Assembly (NCBI GenBank): GCA_035566435.1 | Contig: DATMRF010000012.1 | Coordinates: forward strand, 6,096-70,095 | DNA: 64,000 nt | Source: DATMRF01 sp035566435 | GTDB taxonomy: Bacteria; Verrucomicrobiota; Verrucomicrobiia; Limisphaerales; UBA8199 | Direction of reading: 5' to 3' | Part shown: positions 9,085 through 17,680 of the stretch, piece after piece | How positions within the stretch are numbered: the stretch's first letter is position 1 | Layout: every line of letters begins with the position of its first letter | Translations under genes and position numbers: made by a program | Notes under the pieces: model-generated | What the model saw: only the letters and a program-made list of their open reading frames with translations | The model's database searches: none | What the model was told of the DNA's origin: nothing

Positions 9085-9351
9085 ATGGAAGACGCGAATA
9101 CGTTGAAAGAGCAAATTAAGAGTTTAATGGTCGAAAACCTGATGCTGCAGGTGACCCCGGCCGAGATCGGCGATGAGTTGCCGCTCTTCGGCCCCGGCAG
9201 CCTGGGCCTCGACTCAGTCGATGCGCTCCAACTGGTGGTGGCCCTCGACAAGAACTTCGGCCTGAAGATTCGAGACCCCGAAGCCGCCAAGGAAATCCTC
9301 CGGAACGTCAACACCATCGCCCAGGCGGTCCAGCAGAAGATGGCCGTCTAG
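9085..9351 (+). CDS. Acyl carrier protein
   Basis: An 88-residue acyl carrier protein. The 4'-phosphopantetheine attachment serine is Ser44 in LGLDSVDALQL. I chose the ATG at 9085 because GGCGGAG lies about 9 bases upstream and the protein then begins with a normal first helix (MEDANTLKEQIKSLM); a longer frame from a TTG at 9064 would overlap the reductase. The preceding sequence GPGSLGLDS is typical of specialised carriers in polyene and lipid clusters, rather than DSLDT of the housekeeping AcpP. It follows the ketoreductase directly and should carry its substrate. Confidence 0.9.
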   Translation: MEDANTLKEQIKSLMVENLMLQVTPAEIGDELPLFGPGSLGLDSVDALQLVVALDKNFGLKIRDPEAAKEILRNVNTIAQAVQQKMAV

Positions 9352-9404
9352 GCCGGGAGCATACTCGCTCCTGCAATTTGGCGCGCGCTGCCGGCGACGC
9401 CCGC

Positions 9405-9445
9405 TAATCATCACTCCATCATTCCATTAATCCACCAATCCAACT
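9405..9445. repeat. 'Ccactccatca' intergenic repeat, short copy
   Basis: The segment ATCACTCCATCATTCCATTAATCCACCAATCCA matches, with small changes, the arms of the inverted repeat at 25.4-25.6 kb. It lies in the gap between the acyl carrier protein and the flavoprotein gene. It has no coding content. Confidence 0.45.
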
Positions 9446-9487
9446 CCCGCGACTTGCGCACTGCCCGCCTTGTGCTTTGTTTAAGCG

Positions 9488-10825
9488 ATGACTCAGGCGC
9501 GTTACGATGCACTGGTAATTGGCGGCGGACCCGGCGGAAGCGCCGTGAGCACGTTTCTAGCCCGCGCGGGCAAACGCGTCGTGGTGTTGGAGAAAGAACG
9601 TTTTCCGAGATTCCACATCGGAGAATCCCTGCTGCCGTACAACCATGGGCTTTTTGAAGAAATGGGAGTCCTGCCTGTGCTCGAAGCCGCTGGTTTTCCC
9701 AAAAAGCTCGGCGCTCAGTTTCATCTCGGGAACGCGACCAAGGGGTTGAAGCTGATTTTTCGGAACGGTTGTTTCACCCGTGAGACGACCGCCTTTCAAG
9801 TGGAACGAGCCACTTTCGATCACCTTTTGTTGAAACACGCGCAAACCTCCGGGGCCGAGGTCCGGGAAGGTTGGACGGTCGGCAGCGTTTCATGCCAAAA
9901 TGGCCAGGTGAGTCTCCAGGCACGCAACACGGCTGGGACGACTGAAACTTTTGAGGGGGCGTTCCTTATTGACGCCAGCGGCCGCAGTAATTTGACGGGA
10001 AACCAGGAACGGCTTCGCATGGTGCATCCCAACCTGAAGAAACTGGCCGTTTTTGGCCAATTCGAAGGGGTAGGGTTGGATGCGGGGAGCCAGGCCGGCG
10101 ACACCGTCATCGTCCGCCTCGAAAACAAGTGGTTTTGGCTCATCCCCCTCTCCCAGACGAAGACCAGCGTAGGCTGCGTCATGGACCAGGAGGAGTTTGC
10201 GCAAGCCAAACAATCGCCGGCAGACCTCTTCGCCCGGGTTTGCCAATCCAGCACCGAAATGCGAACCCGGATGAAAGACGCCCGGCCGGTGAACGCGCTT
10301 CAGACCACGAGCGACTTTTCGTATTATAACCGCCGCTTCGTTGGACCACGGTTGCTTCGCGTCGGGGATGCCGCAGCCTTTATGGACCCGATTTTTTCCG
10401 CCGGGGTTTACCTCGCTATGTATTCCGGTAAACTCGCAGCGCGGGCCGTGCTCGAGTCCCTGGCCGCGGGCGACGATGGCCGGCGCAGGCTAAAGGCCTA
10501 CGAGAAACGCGTTTGGCGGGCGATGAAATGCTACTGGGAAATGGTTGAAAGCTTCTACACTACACCGTTCATGGAATTGTTCCTTGAACCTCGGAGGAAG
10601 TTCAATCTCCCGGATGCTATCGTCGCTATCCTGGCCGGAGAATTGGAGGGAGGCTGGGCAATGGAATGGCGCCGCCGTTTCTTTTTCCTGCTGATCCGGA
10701 TTCAGTCGCGCTGGCCGCTGGTGCCGCGAATCTGCTTCGAGGAGCAAGCACTTTCCGCTGAAACCGAGGCGGGCGCCCATCAGGCTGCGGCAGGACTTTC
10801 GGGCGCTGAGGTCAGGACGCTCTAA
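9488..10825 (+). CDS. FAD-dependent oxidoreductase, flavin halogenase-like
   Basis: A 445-residue flavoprotein of the tryptophan/phenol halogenase-like superfamily. It has the FAD motif GGGPGG (12-17), the GESLLP motif (45-50), a double lysine Lys72-Lys73 before LGAQF where the catalytic lysine of flavin-dependent halogenases is found, the WxWxIP halogenase signature (WFWLIP, 215-220), and the second FAD motif VGDAAAFMDPIFSAGV. Such proteins occur in aryl polyene, flexirubin and dialkylresorcinol clusters, some as real halogenases and some as hydroxylases or desaturases. It follows the ketoreductase and carrier on the same strand. Halogenation is possible but not proved by motifs. The stop overlaps the convergent gene at 10822 by 4 bases. 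Confidence 0.85.
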   Translation: MTQARYDALVIGGGPGGSAVSTFLARAGKRVVVLEKERFPRFHIGESLLPYNHGLFEEMGVLPVLEAAGFPKKLGAQFHLGNATKGLKLIFRNGCFTRETTAFQVERATFDHLLLKHAQTSGAEVREGWTVGSVSCQNGQVSLQARNTAGTTETFEGAFLIDASGRSNLTGNQERLRMVHPNLKKLAVFGQFEGVGLDAGSQAGDTVIVRLENKWFWLIPLSQTKTSVGCVMDQEEFAQAKQSPADLFARVCQSSTEMRTRMKDARPVNALQTTSDFSYYNRRFVGPRLLRVGDAAAFMDPIFSAGVYLAMYSGKLAARAVLESLAAGDDGRRRLKAYEKRVWRAMKCYWEMVESFYTTPFMELFLEPRRKFNLPDAIVAILAGELEGGWAMEWRRRFFFLLIRIQSRWPLVPRICFEEQALSAETEAGAHQAAAGLSGAEVRTL

Positions 10826-11634
10826 GCCGTTTCCAGCGTCATTATTTCAATCCGGCGATTCTCGTTCTTTCTGCGACCACCACTACCTGAAAAAGCGAGA
10901 TAGAGAAAGGCGAGCAAATTGGTGAGAGGCAGGAGCAGGAAGATCGCGGTCCAGAGCGTCTTGGCCCGTGCCTTGGCGATATTCACGCACCAGAGGATAT
11001 AGGCCACCAGGTTTAGCACTGGAACGAACGAAGCCAGGAACCACCACGGCGACATGCCGGCCGCACGCAGCAACGGAAACACATTGAACACCGGCAACCA
11101 TGCAAGGACGCCGGGCTCCTGGCCGGTCTTCTGACAAATCAGCATGCAGCAATAACAGAAAAAGAGGTAGGCGCAGACGGCAATCGCCGCTGCCCCCCAA
11201 AGCAGCTTTGGCGTAAGAGGCGGGAGTTGAAGTTTTTCCAACGGAACATTGTTGCGCCAGGTGCTGACCACCTGAGCTTCCACTGCCTTGACCCGAGAGG
11301 TTTCGAGCTTGTCCAACGTCTGTTTGGCCCAGGCCGTTGCATTCGTAGGTTGCTCTTTGGGCTTTGGCAGCTCGGCATATCCCAATTGCTCTCGCAGATC
11401 CGGGGAAAGCTCCGCCACCTTGATATTCGTCATACCGGCCGAATGCAGGATGAAGACGTAATCTTTGGATTTCGTAGTGACTGTCACGTTTCGGTACGTA
11501 TGTGTTCCGATTTGGAGCATGTCAAAGGTCTGCTCGAGTCCCGCCGACAATGCTTCGGGACGCCCCAGTGATACGCTCAACACCAGCCCGAGCAGGCCGG
11601 CAAGAAGTTGTCCGCGAATTCTCAGTATTTTCAT
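10822..11634 (-). CDS. DUF5684-like membrane protein with periplasmic domain
   Basis: A 270-residue protein. An N-terminal signal or membrane segment (LLAGLLGLVLSVSLG) is followed by an exported domain of about 120 residues, then a membrane segment at LLWGAAAIAVCAYLFFCYCCMLI. The C-terminal module PGVLAWLPVFNVFPLLRAAG-PWWFLASFVPVLNLVAYILW has the repeated Trp/Pro hydrophobic pattern of DUF5684 proteins. The extreme C-terminus is basic. It is the last gene of a minus-strand series that starts with the ABC transporter at 17.5 kb. Function is unknown. It ends against the convergent flavoprotein gene. Confidence 0.72.
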   Translation of the reverse strand: MKILRIRGQLLAGLLGLVLSVSLGRPEALSAGLEQTFDMLQIGTHTYRNVTVTTKSKDYVFILHSAGMTNIKVAELSPDLREQLGYAELPKPKEQPTNATAWAKQTLDKLETSRVKAVEAQVVSTWRNNVPLEKLQLPPLTPKLLWGAAAIAVCAYLFFCYCCMLICQKTGQEPGVLAWLPVFNVFPLLRAAGMSPWWFLASFVPVLNLVAYILWCVNIAKARAKTLWTAIFLLLPLTNLLAFLYLAFSGSGGRRKNENRRIEIMTLETA

Positions 11635-11763
11635 AAACTAGAGTTCCACCGCTAAATGGTAACGGAACATGCGACCGCACGGATGAGACGGCACAAATCG
11701 TGCCATTCCGAAGGTTGATGACCGGTGCGCAGCACAAGCGTCAACATCCTTCGAGGCAACAGG

Positions 11764-12123
11764 TTACTCGCGGCAAATGACGGAAAACTCTTTAAGCGTG
11801 CCTCCGGGAGCGTCCCCGTGTCGAAAAACCGCGTCGCGGAGCGTAACGCGCACCGTGCGCCCATCAGGGTCTTTCGAAATCAACCCGCGCTCGGCCTCCA
11901 CGGTACGCTCGGGGCCCGCCAGGCATTTCTGCACCACCCGAACTCCTGCAAGTGTATTCCCTTGCCTTCGTGCTACGTAGATATTTCGCCCGTCGGGCCA
12001 AGTCACGGTCTTGCCTTCCTGAACCAATTCCGGGACGAGGGGTGCGCCCTCAGGCGTCCGTGAGCAGCCGCACAGCAGCAGGCCACACAGCAATAGAAGG
12101 GCGGTAGGCGCCTCTGTCTTCAC
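11764..12123 (-). CDS. Small putative lipoprotein
   Basis: A 119-residue protein beginning MKTEAPTALLLLCGLLLCGC, a lipoprotein signal peptide with the lipidated Cys in the LLCGC box. The mature part (VTWPDGRNIYVARRQGNTLAGVRVVQ) is beta-rich and contains a second region resembling an organic-solvent-tolerance or LptC-like stretch (RTVRVTLRDAVF), but no family can be assigned. Its start overlaps the stop of the upstream membrane protein by 4 bases, so the two are co-translated in the ABC-transporter operon. Confidence 0.65.
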   Translation of the reverse strand: MKTEAPTALLLLCGLLLCGCSRTPEGAPLVPELVQEGKTVTWPDGRNIYVARRQGNTLAGVRVVQKCLAGPERTVEAERGLISKDPDGRTVRVTLRDAVFRHGDAPGGTLKEFSVICRE

Positions 12124-12500
12124 GACACAGTTAATGCCATCCCGAGGATGATTCCCACCAGCCAGGCGAGCGTGAACAGGATAAAGGCGACGCGATTGCT
12201 AGCGGGCAAGCCACGGATGATTACTTCGAGAGGGTGGACGAAGCTCTCCAGCGGTGGTTCGGCGGCACGCCGGCGAAAAAACACGACCAAGGCTGAAAGA
12301 CCCAGAAAATTTCCCAGCAATGCGAAGGCGAGCAGGTCCAGCCTGTCCTGCGACCAGTCGGTAGGCCGACCCGGGAGCGCCCCGCGTATGAACTGCCCCA
12401 GCAAAGCCCCGATACAACAATAGGACACCGTCAGGAGCCTGATGCCCAGGTTTTGCAGGTGTAACGCTCTCGAATTGCCAGTGTAGCGCGGATCTCGCAT
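12120..12500 (-). CDS. Small integral membrane protein
   Basis: About 126 residues from the ATG at 12500 (MRDPRYTGNSRALHLQNLG). An ATG at 12578 would extend the frame with a sequence that does not look like protein. Three hydrophobic segments are visible: LLTVSYCCIGALLGQFI, LLAFALLGNFLGLSALVVFF and FILFTLAWLVGIILGMAL. A charged loop between segments 2 and 3 (RRRAAEPPLESFVHPLEV) should be cytoplasmic. Family unknown. It lies between the DUF4340 protein and the small lipoprotein in one minus-strand operon. Confidence 0.55.
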   Translation of the reverse strand: MRDPRYTGNSRALHLQNLGIRLLTVSYCCIGALLGQFIRGALPGRPTDWSQDRLDLLAFALLGNFLGLSALVVFFRRRAAEPPLESFVHPLEVIIRGLPASNRVAFILFTLAWLVGIILGMALTVS

Positions 12501-12601
12501 CCACCTGGATGCGAAGCAAAAACCAGGCCAGCGCCGTGGTGTCTGGATAGGGGAAAGGAAAGGACCGTCAATCCGCAAAACAGACGGTCGCGAGGCTTCC
12601 C

Positions 12602-13831
12602 TCAGTTGGTCTTTGACGGCGCGTTAGTGCCTGCCTGGCCGGCAGAATCGACGGGTTTGGAGGCGTCGGCGGTGGTTGCGGCAGGTTTGGGCTCTTCCTT
12701 CTTCTCAACGAGGAGCTGAAAGCGTTCCTTTAGGAGAGGGTCAACCGTCCAACTGGACACCAGGTAAACCCATTTCTCGTAAGGCTTTTCCTGCGCAAGT
12801 TTGTCTTCCAGCTTCTTCTGATTGTCTTTGAATTCTTTGTCCAGACGAGCCTTATCCTCCGGTTTTTCGTCCTTGCCCGGGGTGCGCTCCTTGGGCAGTT
12901 GGGCGGCGACCGTCAGCGCCAATGCGTAGTTGTCGTTGGTTTTTTGGCCGACCTTCAAGGCATAGGTGAAGTTGTCGAACGTATCTAGCGTCACGACGGT
13001 CGGTTTGTCTGCGGCAAATGATTCCACCGGCGAGCCGGTCGCAACATCGTTGAAACTGGGCGAACTCAACGGGTTTGACAGGCCGGAGGTTTTCGAGGAA
13101 TCCAATTGCTCGCCAGGTTTGGCGTCGCTCAGTTTCCACTCGGCCGTTTCGGTGTCACGCGTCACCTTCCACGAGTTGGTCGCGACGGGGAAAGCGACAG
13201 CGATCGAGCGCACTTTTTCGACTTTGAAGAAGTCCTTGTTGAGCCACTGGTCAGGCCGAGGCTCAATGTTCGACAGGGGTTCGGAGATCAACTCGACGCT
13301 ATCAGAATCCGTGCCGACTTTGACATAGCGGCCATCCGGAAAGCCGCCGTCCCCCACATCCCCAAACGGAGACGGGCGATTGGATTTTTGGAGATGCTTC
13401 TTGCCCAGCAGCAGGGTCCGGATCGGCTTTTCGGCCTGGTCCTTGAAGTCGGCTACCAGGGCCGCGTTGGTCCCCTGCCCGGGCACGAGGGCCAGTCGCG
13501 GCAGTTGCGAAGGACCCACCTTTTCGCTCGAAACGACCTTCACGTCGCCGAGCTTGATGAGAAACTCGCTGATTTCTGAATAGTTGGCCGGATAATCGTT
13601 GCGCTCGCGAACGCGCCAGAGCTGGTCCTTTTTGACAAGGTTCACTTCGTTGGTGCCCTCCCTCAAGGCGATATGAGCGACATCATTGAACGGAAAAGTT
13701 CCCAGCAGTTTCTTGCCCAGGTCCTGGTTCCCGGTTTTGCGGAAGTCGTTCTGTTGATTGTAGATCATCAGGCCGGCCAGACCGACCACGACCAGCAGGA
13801 ACAACATCAGAGCGAATTGTTTTCGATTCAT
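12602..13831 (-). CDS. DUF4340 domain protein
   Basis: About 409 residues starting MNRKQFALMLFLLVVVGLAG at 13831, a single N-terminal membrane anchor. The rest is a large periplasmic domain with the hallmarks of DUF4340 (FNDVAHIALREGTNEVNLVKKDQLWRV; WLNKDFFKVEKVRSIAV; LVSSWTVDPLLKER) and a Lys/Glu-rich then Pro/Ala-rich tail. The start codon overlaps the stop of the GldG gene by 4 bases, which decides this start over a longer frame. DUF4340 proteins regularly follow GldG-type ABC proteins. They may form the extracytoplasmic part of that complex, but the transported substrate is not known. Confidence 0.85.
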   Translation of the reverse strand: MNRKQFALMLFLLVVVGLAGLMIYNQQNDFRKTGNQDLGKKLLGTFPFNDVAHIALREGTNEVNLVKKDQLWRVRERNDYPANYSEISEFLIKLGDVKVVSSEKVGPSQLPRLALVPGQGTNAALVADFKDQAEKPIRTLLLGKKHLQKSNRPSPFGDVGDGGFPDGRYVKVGTDSDSVELISEPLSNIEPRPDQWLNKDFFKVEKVRSIAVAFPVATNSWKVTRDTETAEWKLSDAKPGEQLDSSKTSGLSNPLSSPSFNDVATGSPVESFAADKPTVVTLDTFDNFTYALKVGQKTNDNYALALTVAAQLPKERTPGKDEKPEDKARLDKEFKDNQKKLEDKLAQEKPYEKWVYLVSSWTVDPLLKERFQLLVEKKEEPKPAATTADASKPVDSAGQAGTNAPSKTN

Positions 13832-15756
13832 TTGGCGGAGGTTTTGCTGCGGTTGATGAAAGCGAGCACAACGCCCGAGGCAGTGACCGCCAGCGGGATC
13901 GCCAGAATATTGAGCCACTTCACTTTGGTCTGGAGGGAGACGACTTCCTTGCGGAGGTCCTTTTGCACCTGTTTGAGGCGTTTGCGGCTCTCGACTTCCC
14001 CCTGGCGGAGCTTGGCCAATTCAGCGGTTTGTTCCGGCGAAAGGATGAAGCGTTGGTCGCCCTTTTTCTGCTGCTGGAGTTCATTGATCTTGCGCTGGGC
14101 CTCATTCGCGCTGTCCTCCAGGCGCTTAATTTCGCTTTGAAACTTCTCGTTGGCAACGGCCTCCAGTGCCTTGATCCGGGTGAAAGGCCGAACGACGGTC
14201 GCCCGGCTGCGGACGGCGATCAAATTGCTGTCGCCGGTCAACTGTTCGACGGCGTTTTGCGCGAAACTCAGGTTGCCGTTGGCTGGGGCATAGGCCGTGC
14301 CGAAAAGCGTTTGGATCGGCTGCAAAGCCACACGGTCAAACAGCATATCGGCGTCGCCGACCAGGATAACGGTGTTGTCCGATTTGCTTTCTTTGAGCGA
14401 ATCGTCCGGTTTCTTCTCCTCGGGCTTTTTGTCCGCTTCCTTCTTATCGGCATCTTTCTTGTCCTCGTCCTTTTTATCTTCGGGTTTTCCGTTAGGGAAG
14501 GCGGTCTTGAATTTGCCGGTCAGGCGGACCGCCAGGGCGTACTCGGTGCCGGACGGTTTAAACTCCTTCATGACGTTTTCCCCAGAAAGGTTCGCCATGA
14601 AGCCATCCACGAGCTGTGACTCTTTCGTGCTCTTCAGCAGAACGGTTTCTTTGATGCCCGCTACCGGAGTGCCGGTGAATGCACCGGCGTAGGGAAGCCA
14701 GAGGTTGTCGATTTGGCTGGTGACGATGTCGTCGGAGTTGAGGCCCTGGGAGGTGACGGACAGGACGGCCGGAGCTTCCTGGGCCTGGCCGTTGCGTCCG
14801 CCGATTTGCATCTTGAAGTTCATGTCCGCGACCACTTTGGACGTGTCGAATGAGAGGCCCCAGGCCTTCAGGAGCTTCTCAAGGTTTGAGCCGCTGTTGG
14901 GGATGCTGCCCAGCATCTGGTTTTGCTCGCGGGCGTCCATCATCGGCAACGGGTCGAGGAAGGCGATCAGCTTGCCGCCCCGCATCACGAATTGATCGAT
15001 GGCGTACTGGGCCTTGTCCGAAATGTCTCGCGGATGAATAACGAGGAGCACTTTGATTTCGTCGTCGATTTTGTCAGTGTCCATAGGGACATCTTTAACG
15101 GTGAAATCATTCTTCAACTCGTTAACAATGACCCACGGCTGCTGGCCCTGTTGTCCCATGCGCGCCATCATCGGGTTGGAAGGCATGCCGAATACGGGCA
15201 GCGGGCTCATGATGCCGACTACCGGCCGTTCTGGAGTCACGACGCGAGAGATCGCGCGAGACAGATCGTATTCAAGCAGGCGCTCGCGGCTCGGGTCCAG
15301 GAAAGGGATCGCCTGGGATTCATCGACCCTCGACACGGCCAGCCCCAGGTAAAACCGGTCACCGTTCCGCAACGTCTGGCCTTCGACGCCCGCCATGCGA
15401 GCCGAATCTTCGGCGTCAGAGTCGGGCTCGGGATTATACTTTTCGAGCACGAGCTTGCCTTTGGATGCCTGCTTATACTCATCCAGCAGGTCCTCGACGC
15501 GGCGGGCATAGTTGCGGAGATAGACCGTTTCCGGGGCCGTCTCGCCCTGTGAACAGTAGAACTTGACGGTGACTGGCGCATCCAATTTGGCCAGGATCGC
15601 TCTAGTCCCGGCAGAGAGGCTGTAGGCCTTTTCCTGGGTCAAATCGACGCGCTGCTTTGCCGCCCCGGCGATGACGTTGAAGGCAATCAGAATCAGCGCC
15701 ATCGCGCCGACGCCGGCGGCGGAATAGAGGATGGTCTCCAGTGTTTTTTTCTTCAT
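13828..15756 (-). CDS. GldG-family ABC transporter-associated protein
   Basis: About 642 residues from MKKKTLETILYSAAG at 15756. An N-terminal membrane helix (GVGAMALILIAFNVIAG) is followed by the GldG signature RVDLTQEKAYSLSAGTRAIL, a thioredoxin-like/GATase-like periplasmic domain (VTVKFYCSQ; VIHPRDISDKAQYAIDQFVMRGGKLIAFLDP), a Lys/Asp/Glu-rich linker (KPEDKKDEDKKDADKK), a coiled coil (RLEDSANEAQRKINELQQQ) and a C-terminal membrane helix (LNILAIPLAVTASGVVLAFI). In Bacteroidota GldA/F/G support gliding; in non-gliding bacteria the same trio has an unknown role. It lies between the permease and the DUF4340 gene. Confidence 0.88.
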   Translation of the reverse strand: MKKKTLETILYSAAGVGAMALILIAFNVIAGAAKQRVDLTQEKAYSLSAGTRAILAKLDAPVTVKFYCSQGETAPETVYLRNYARRVEDLLDEYKQASKGKLVLEKYNPEPDSDAEDSARMAGVEGQTLRNGDRFYLGLAVSRVDESQAIPFLDPSRERLLEYDLSRAISRVVTPERPVVGIMSPLPVFGMPSNPMMARMGQQGQQPWVIVNELKNDFTVKDVPMDTDKIDDEIKVLLVIHPRDISDKAQYAIDQFVMRGGKLIAFLDPLPMMDAREQNQMLGSIPNSGSNLEKLLKAWGLSFDTSKVVADMNFKMQIGGRNGQAQEAPAVLSVTSQGLNSDDIVTSQIDNLWLPYAGAFTGTPVAGIKETVLLKSTKESQLVDGFMANLSGENVMKEFKPSGTEYALAVRLTGKFKTAFPNGKPEDKKDEDKKDADKKEADKKPEEKKPDDSLKESKSDNTVILVGDADMLFDRVALQPIQTLFGTAYAPANGNLSFAQNAVEQLTGDSNLIAVRSRATVVRPFTRIKALEAVANEKFQSEIKRLEDSANEAQRKINELQQQKKGDQRFILSPEQTAELAKLRQGEVESRKRLKQVQKDLRKEVVSLQTKVKWLNILAIPLAVTASGVVLAFINRSKTSAK

Positions 15757-15772
15757 CGGTAGTCCTTTCAAA

Positions 15773-16525
15773 TCACCCCGCACGGTGGCCGCGCAAAATC
15801 ACGCTCGTCGAAAACAAGGAAAATACGATCACGGACAGGAAGAAGAGCACGTCGCGCGAATCGAGAATGCCCTTTTGGAAGCCCTCAAAATGCGTGATCA
15901 CGCTGAAGGAAGTGACCGCATCCACCAGCCATTGCCACGAGTGCCCCAGACCTTCCATCAAGCGAATGATCGGGGGGAAGCCCGCCAAAATAAGAAAGAG
16001 ACACAGCACTACAGACACGATAAAGCTCACCACCTGATTGCGGGTCATCGCCGAGGTGATGCAGCTCACGGCAAGGTAAGCACCCGCCATCAGCCAGCTG
16101 CCGATATAACCGCAAAGGATGATGCCATTATCCGGGCTGCCGAGATAGTTCACCGTGAGCCAGATGGGGAACGTGAGCAGCAGCGCCAAGCCAAGAAACA
16201 GCCAGGAAGCCAGGAATTTGCCAACGATGGCCTGCCATGTGGTGATTGGCATGGTCAGGAGCAATTCGATCGTCCCGACCCGCCGTTCCTCCGCCCACAG
16301 TCGCATACCAGCCGCCGGTACCAGGAAGAGATAAAACCAGGGGTGCCAGAGAAAGAAGCTGCTCGACAAAGAAGCTTCGCCACGCTCGAAAAAGCCGCCC
16401 ACCATGAAGGTGAAAAAACCACAGAGCAGCAGGAAGATTACGATAAAAACGTAAGCGAGCGGGGACGAAAAGTACGCGCCCAGTTCGCGTTTGGTAATGG
16501 TTTTGATGTTAGCCCAGGCGTTCAT
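15773..16525 (-). CDS. ABC-2 type permease (GldF-like)
   Basis: A 250-residue permease with six predicted membrane segments, including YVFIVIFLLLCGFFTFMVGG, WLFLGLALLLTFPIWL, GYIGSWLMAGAYLAVSC and VSFIVSVVLCLFLILAGF. The amphipathic start (MNAWANIKTITKRELGAYFSSPLAYVF) and the loop WAEERRVGTIELLLTMPITTWQAI are typical of the GldF/NosY-like ABC-2 group. It should form the membrane channel energised by the ATPase encoded just upstream (45 bases away). The GldG gene follows after about 17 bases. Confidence 0.9.
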   Translation of the reverse strand: MNAWANIKTITKRELGAYFSSPLAYVFIVIFLLLCGFFTFMVGGFFERGEASLSSSFFLWHPWFYLFLVPAAGMRLWAEERRVGTIELLLTMPITTWQAIVGKFLASWLFLGLALLLTFPIWLTVNYLGSPDNGIILCGYIGSWLMAGAYLAVSCITSAMTRNQVVSFIVSVVLCLFLILAGFPPIIRLMEGLGHSWQWLVDAVTSFSVITHFEGFQKGILDSRDVLFFLSVIVFSLFSTSVILRGHRAG

Positions 16526-16570
16526 GAGGGGAATTGAGTGATGGGGAGAAGGAGTAATGGGGTCATTTAA

Positions 16571-17530
16571 CTACTTGGCAGGCGCCTTATCCGCCGTATC
16601 CGGCATCGTAATGCTGCGAAAGACTTCATCGAGGCGGCCCTCTTCAGTGTGCAATTCCTCAATCCGCCAGCCCTGGGCGGCGTCGGCGATGCTGCTGGCC
16701 AGGAGACCGTTTACCTCCGACCGCGGGAATATGCGCGCGGTGACCCCGGCCGCTTCTTCCCTTAGAATGGCGGCGCGTTTGACCGTAGGCAACTGGCCCA
16801 GCTTCTGGCTGAGCGCGGCGCCAGTGATCCCGGTGACACGCAAGGTGACCGCGCCGGCCCATTCGGATTTTTGCCGCAATTGTTGCGGAGTGCCATTCGC
16901 GACGATCTTGCCGCGGTCGATAATGATTGCCCGCGAGCACACGGCATCGACTTCTTCGAGAATATGGGTCGAAAAGATAATCGCCTTTTTCTCGCCCATG
17001 CGGCGGATTAATTGGCGAACCTCATGTTTTTGGTTCGGGTCCAGGCCGTCAGTCGGCTCATCGAGCACAAGCACGTCCGGGTCGTGAATGATCGATTGGG
17101 CAAAGCAGGTGCGGTGGCGGTAGCCTTTGGAGAGCGTCTCAATGCTCTGATGCAGGACAGCTTCGAGAAAGCACATCTCGACCACCCGTTCGATGGCTTT
17201 CTTTTTGCCGGCGCCCCGCAACCCGCGGATTTCAGCCGCGAAGTTCAAGAAGCCCAGGACAGTCATGTCGGTGTAAGCGGGCGCGTTTTCGGGGAGGTAG
17301 CCGATCAGCCGGCGCGCCTGGATGGGGTGTTGCACAATATCGAAGCCGCCCACCGTGACCGTGCCGGCGGACGGGGGAATAAAGCCGGTGATCATGCGCA
17401 TGGTCGTGGACTTGCCGGCGCCGTTGGGCCCGAGGAAGCCCAGGACCTCGCCGCGCTCGATCGCGAAGGAAATGTCATCAACGGCGTGCTTGGCGCCGAA
17501 GAATTTTGCCAAATTCTGAACCTTTATCAT
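16571..17530 (-). CDS. ABC transporter ATP-binding protein (GldA-like)
   Basis: About 319 residues from MIKVQNLAKFFGAKHAVDD at 17530; a start 12 bases earlier is less natural. Motifs are Walker A GPNGAGKSTT, a Q-loop in GYLPENAPAYTDMT, an unusual signature LSKGYRHRTC where LSGGQ is normal, Walker B VLVLDEPTDGLDP and the switch His in IIFSTHILEEVDAV. The C-terminal 90 residues form the extra regulatory region of long ABC-2 ATPases. It is the first gene of the minus-strand operon running to 10.8 kb and pairs with the GldF-like permease. A divergent gene starts at 17681, so the 150-bp gap should hold promoters for both directions. Confidence 0.92.
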   Translation of the reverse strand: MIKVQNLAKFFGAKHAVDDISFAIERGEVLGFLGPNGAGKSTTMRMITGFIPPSAGTVTVGGFDIVQHPIQARRLIGYLPENAPAYTDMTVLGFLNFAAEIRGLRGAGKKKAIERVVEMCFLEAVLHQSIETLSKGYRHRTCFAQSIIHDPDVLVLDEPTDGLDPNQKHEVRQLIRRMGEKKAIIFSTHILEEVDAVCSRAIIIDRGKIVANGTPQQLRQKSEWAGAVTLRVTGITGAALSQKLGQLPTVKRAAILREEAAGVTARIFPRSEVNGLLASSIADAAQGWRIEELHTEEGRLDEVFRSITMPDTADKAPAK

Positions 17531-17680
17531 AATGTGTTGCACCGTTTCTGGAAGAAACGAAGGGTCGAGATAACCAGTTTCGGCTCACTTGTAAACTGGT
17601 TTTTCAAGCCGTTGTGTTTGTCACCGCATCATCTTAGGCTCTGCTAAGCGGTTCCGACGGTTTTGGATTATTTTAGGCAA

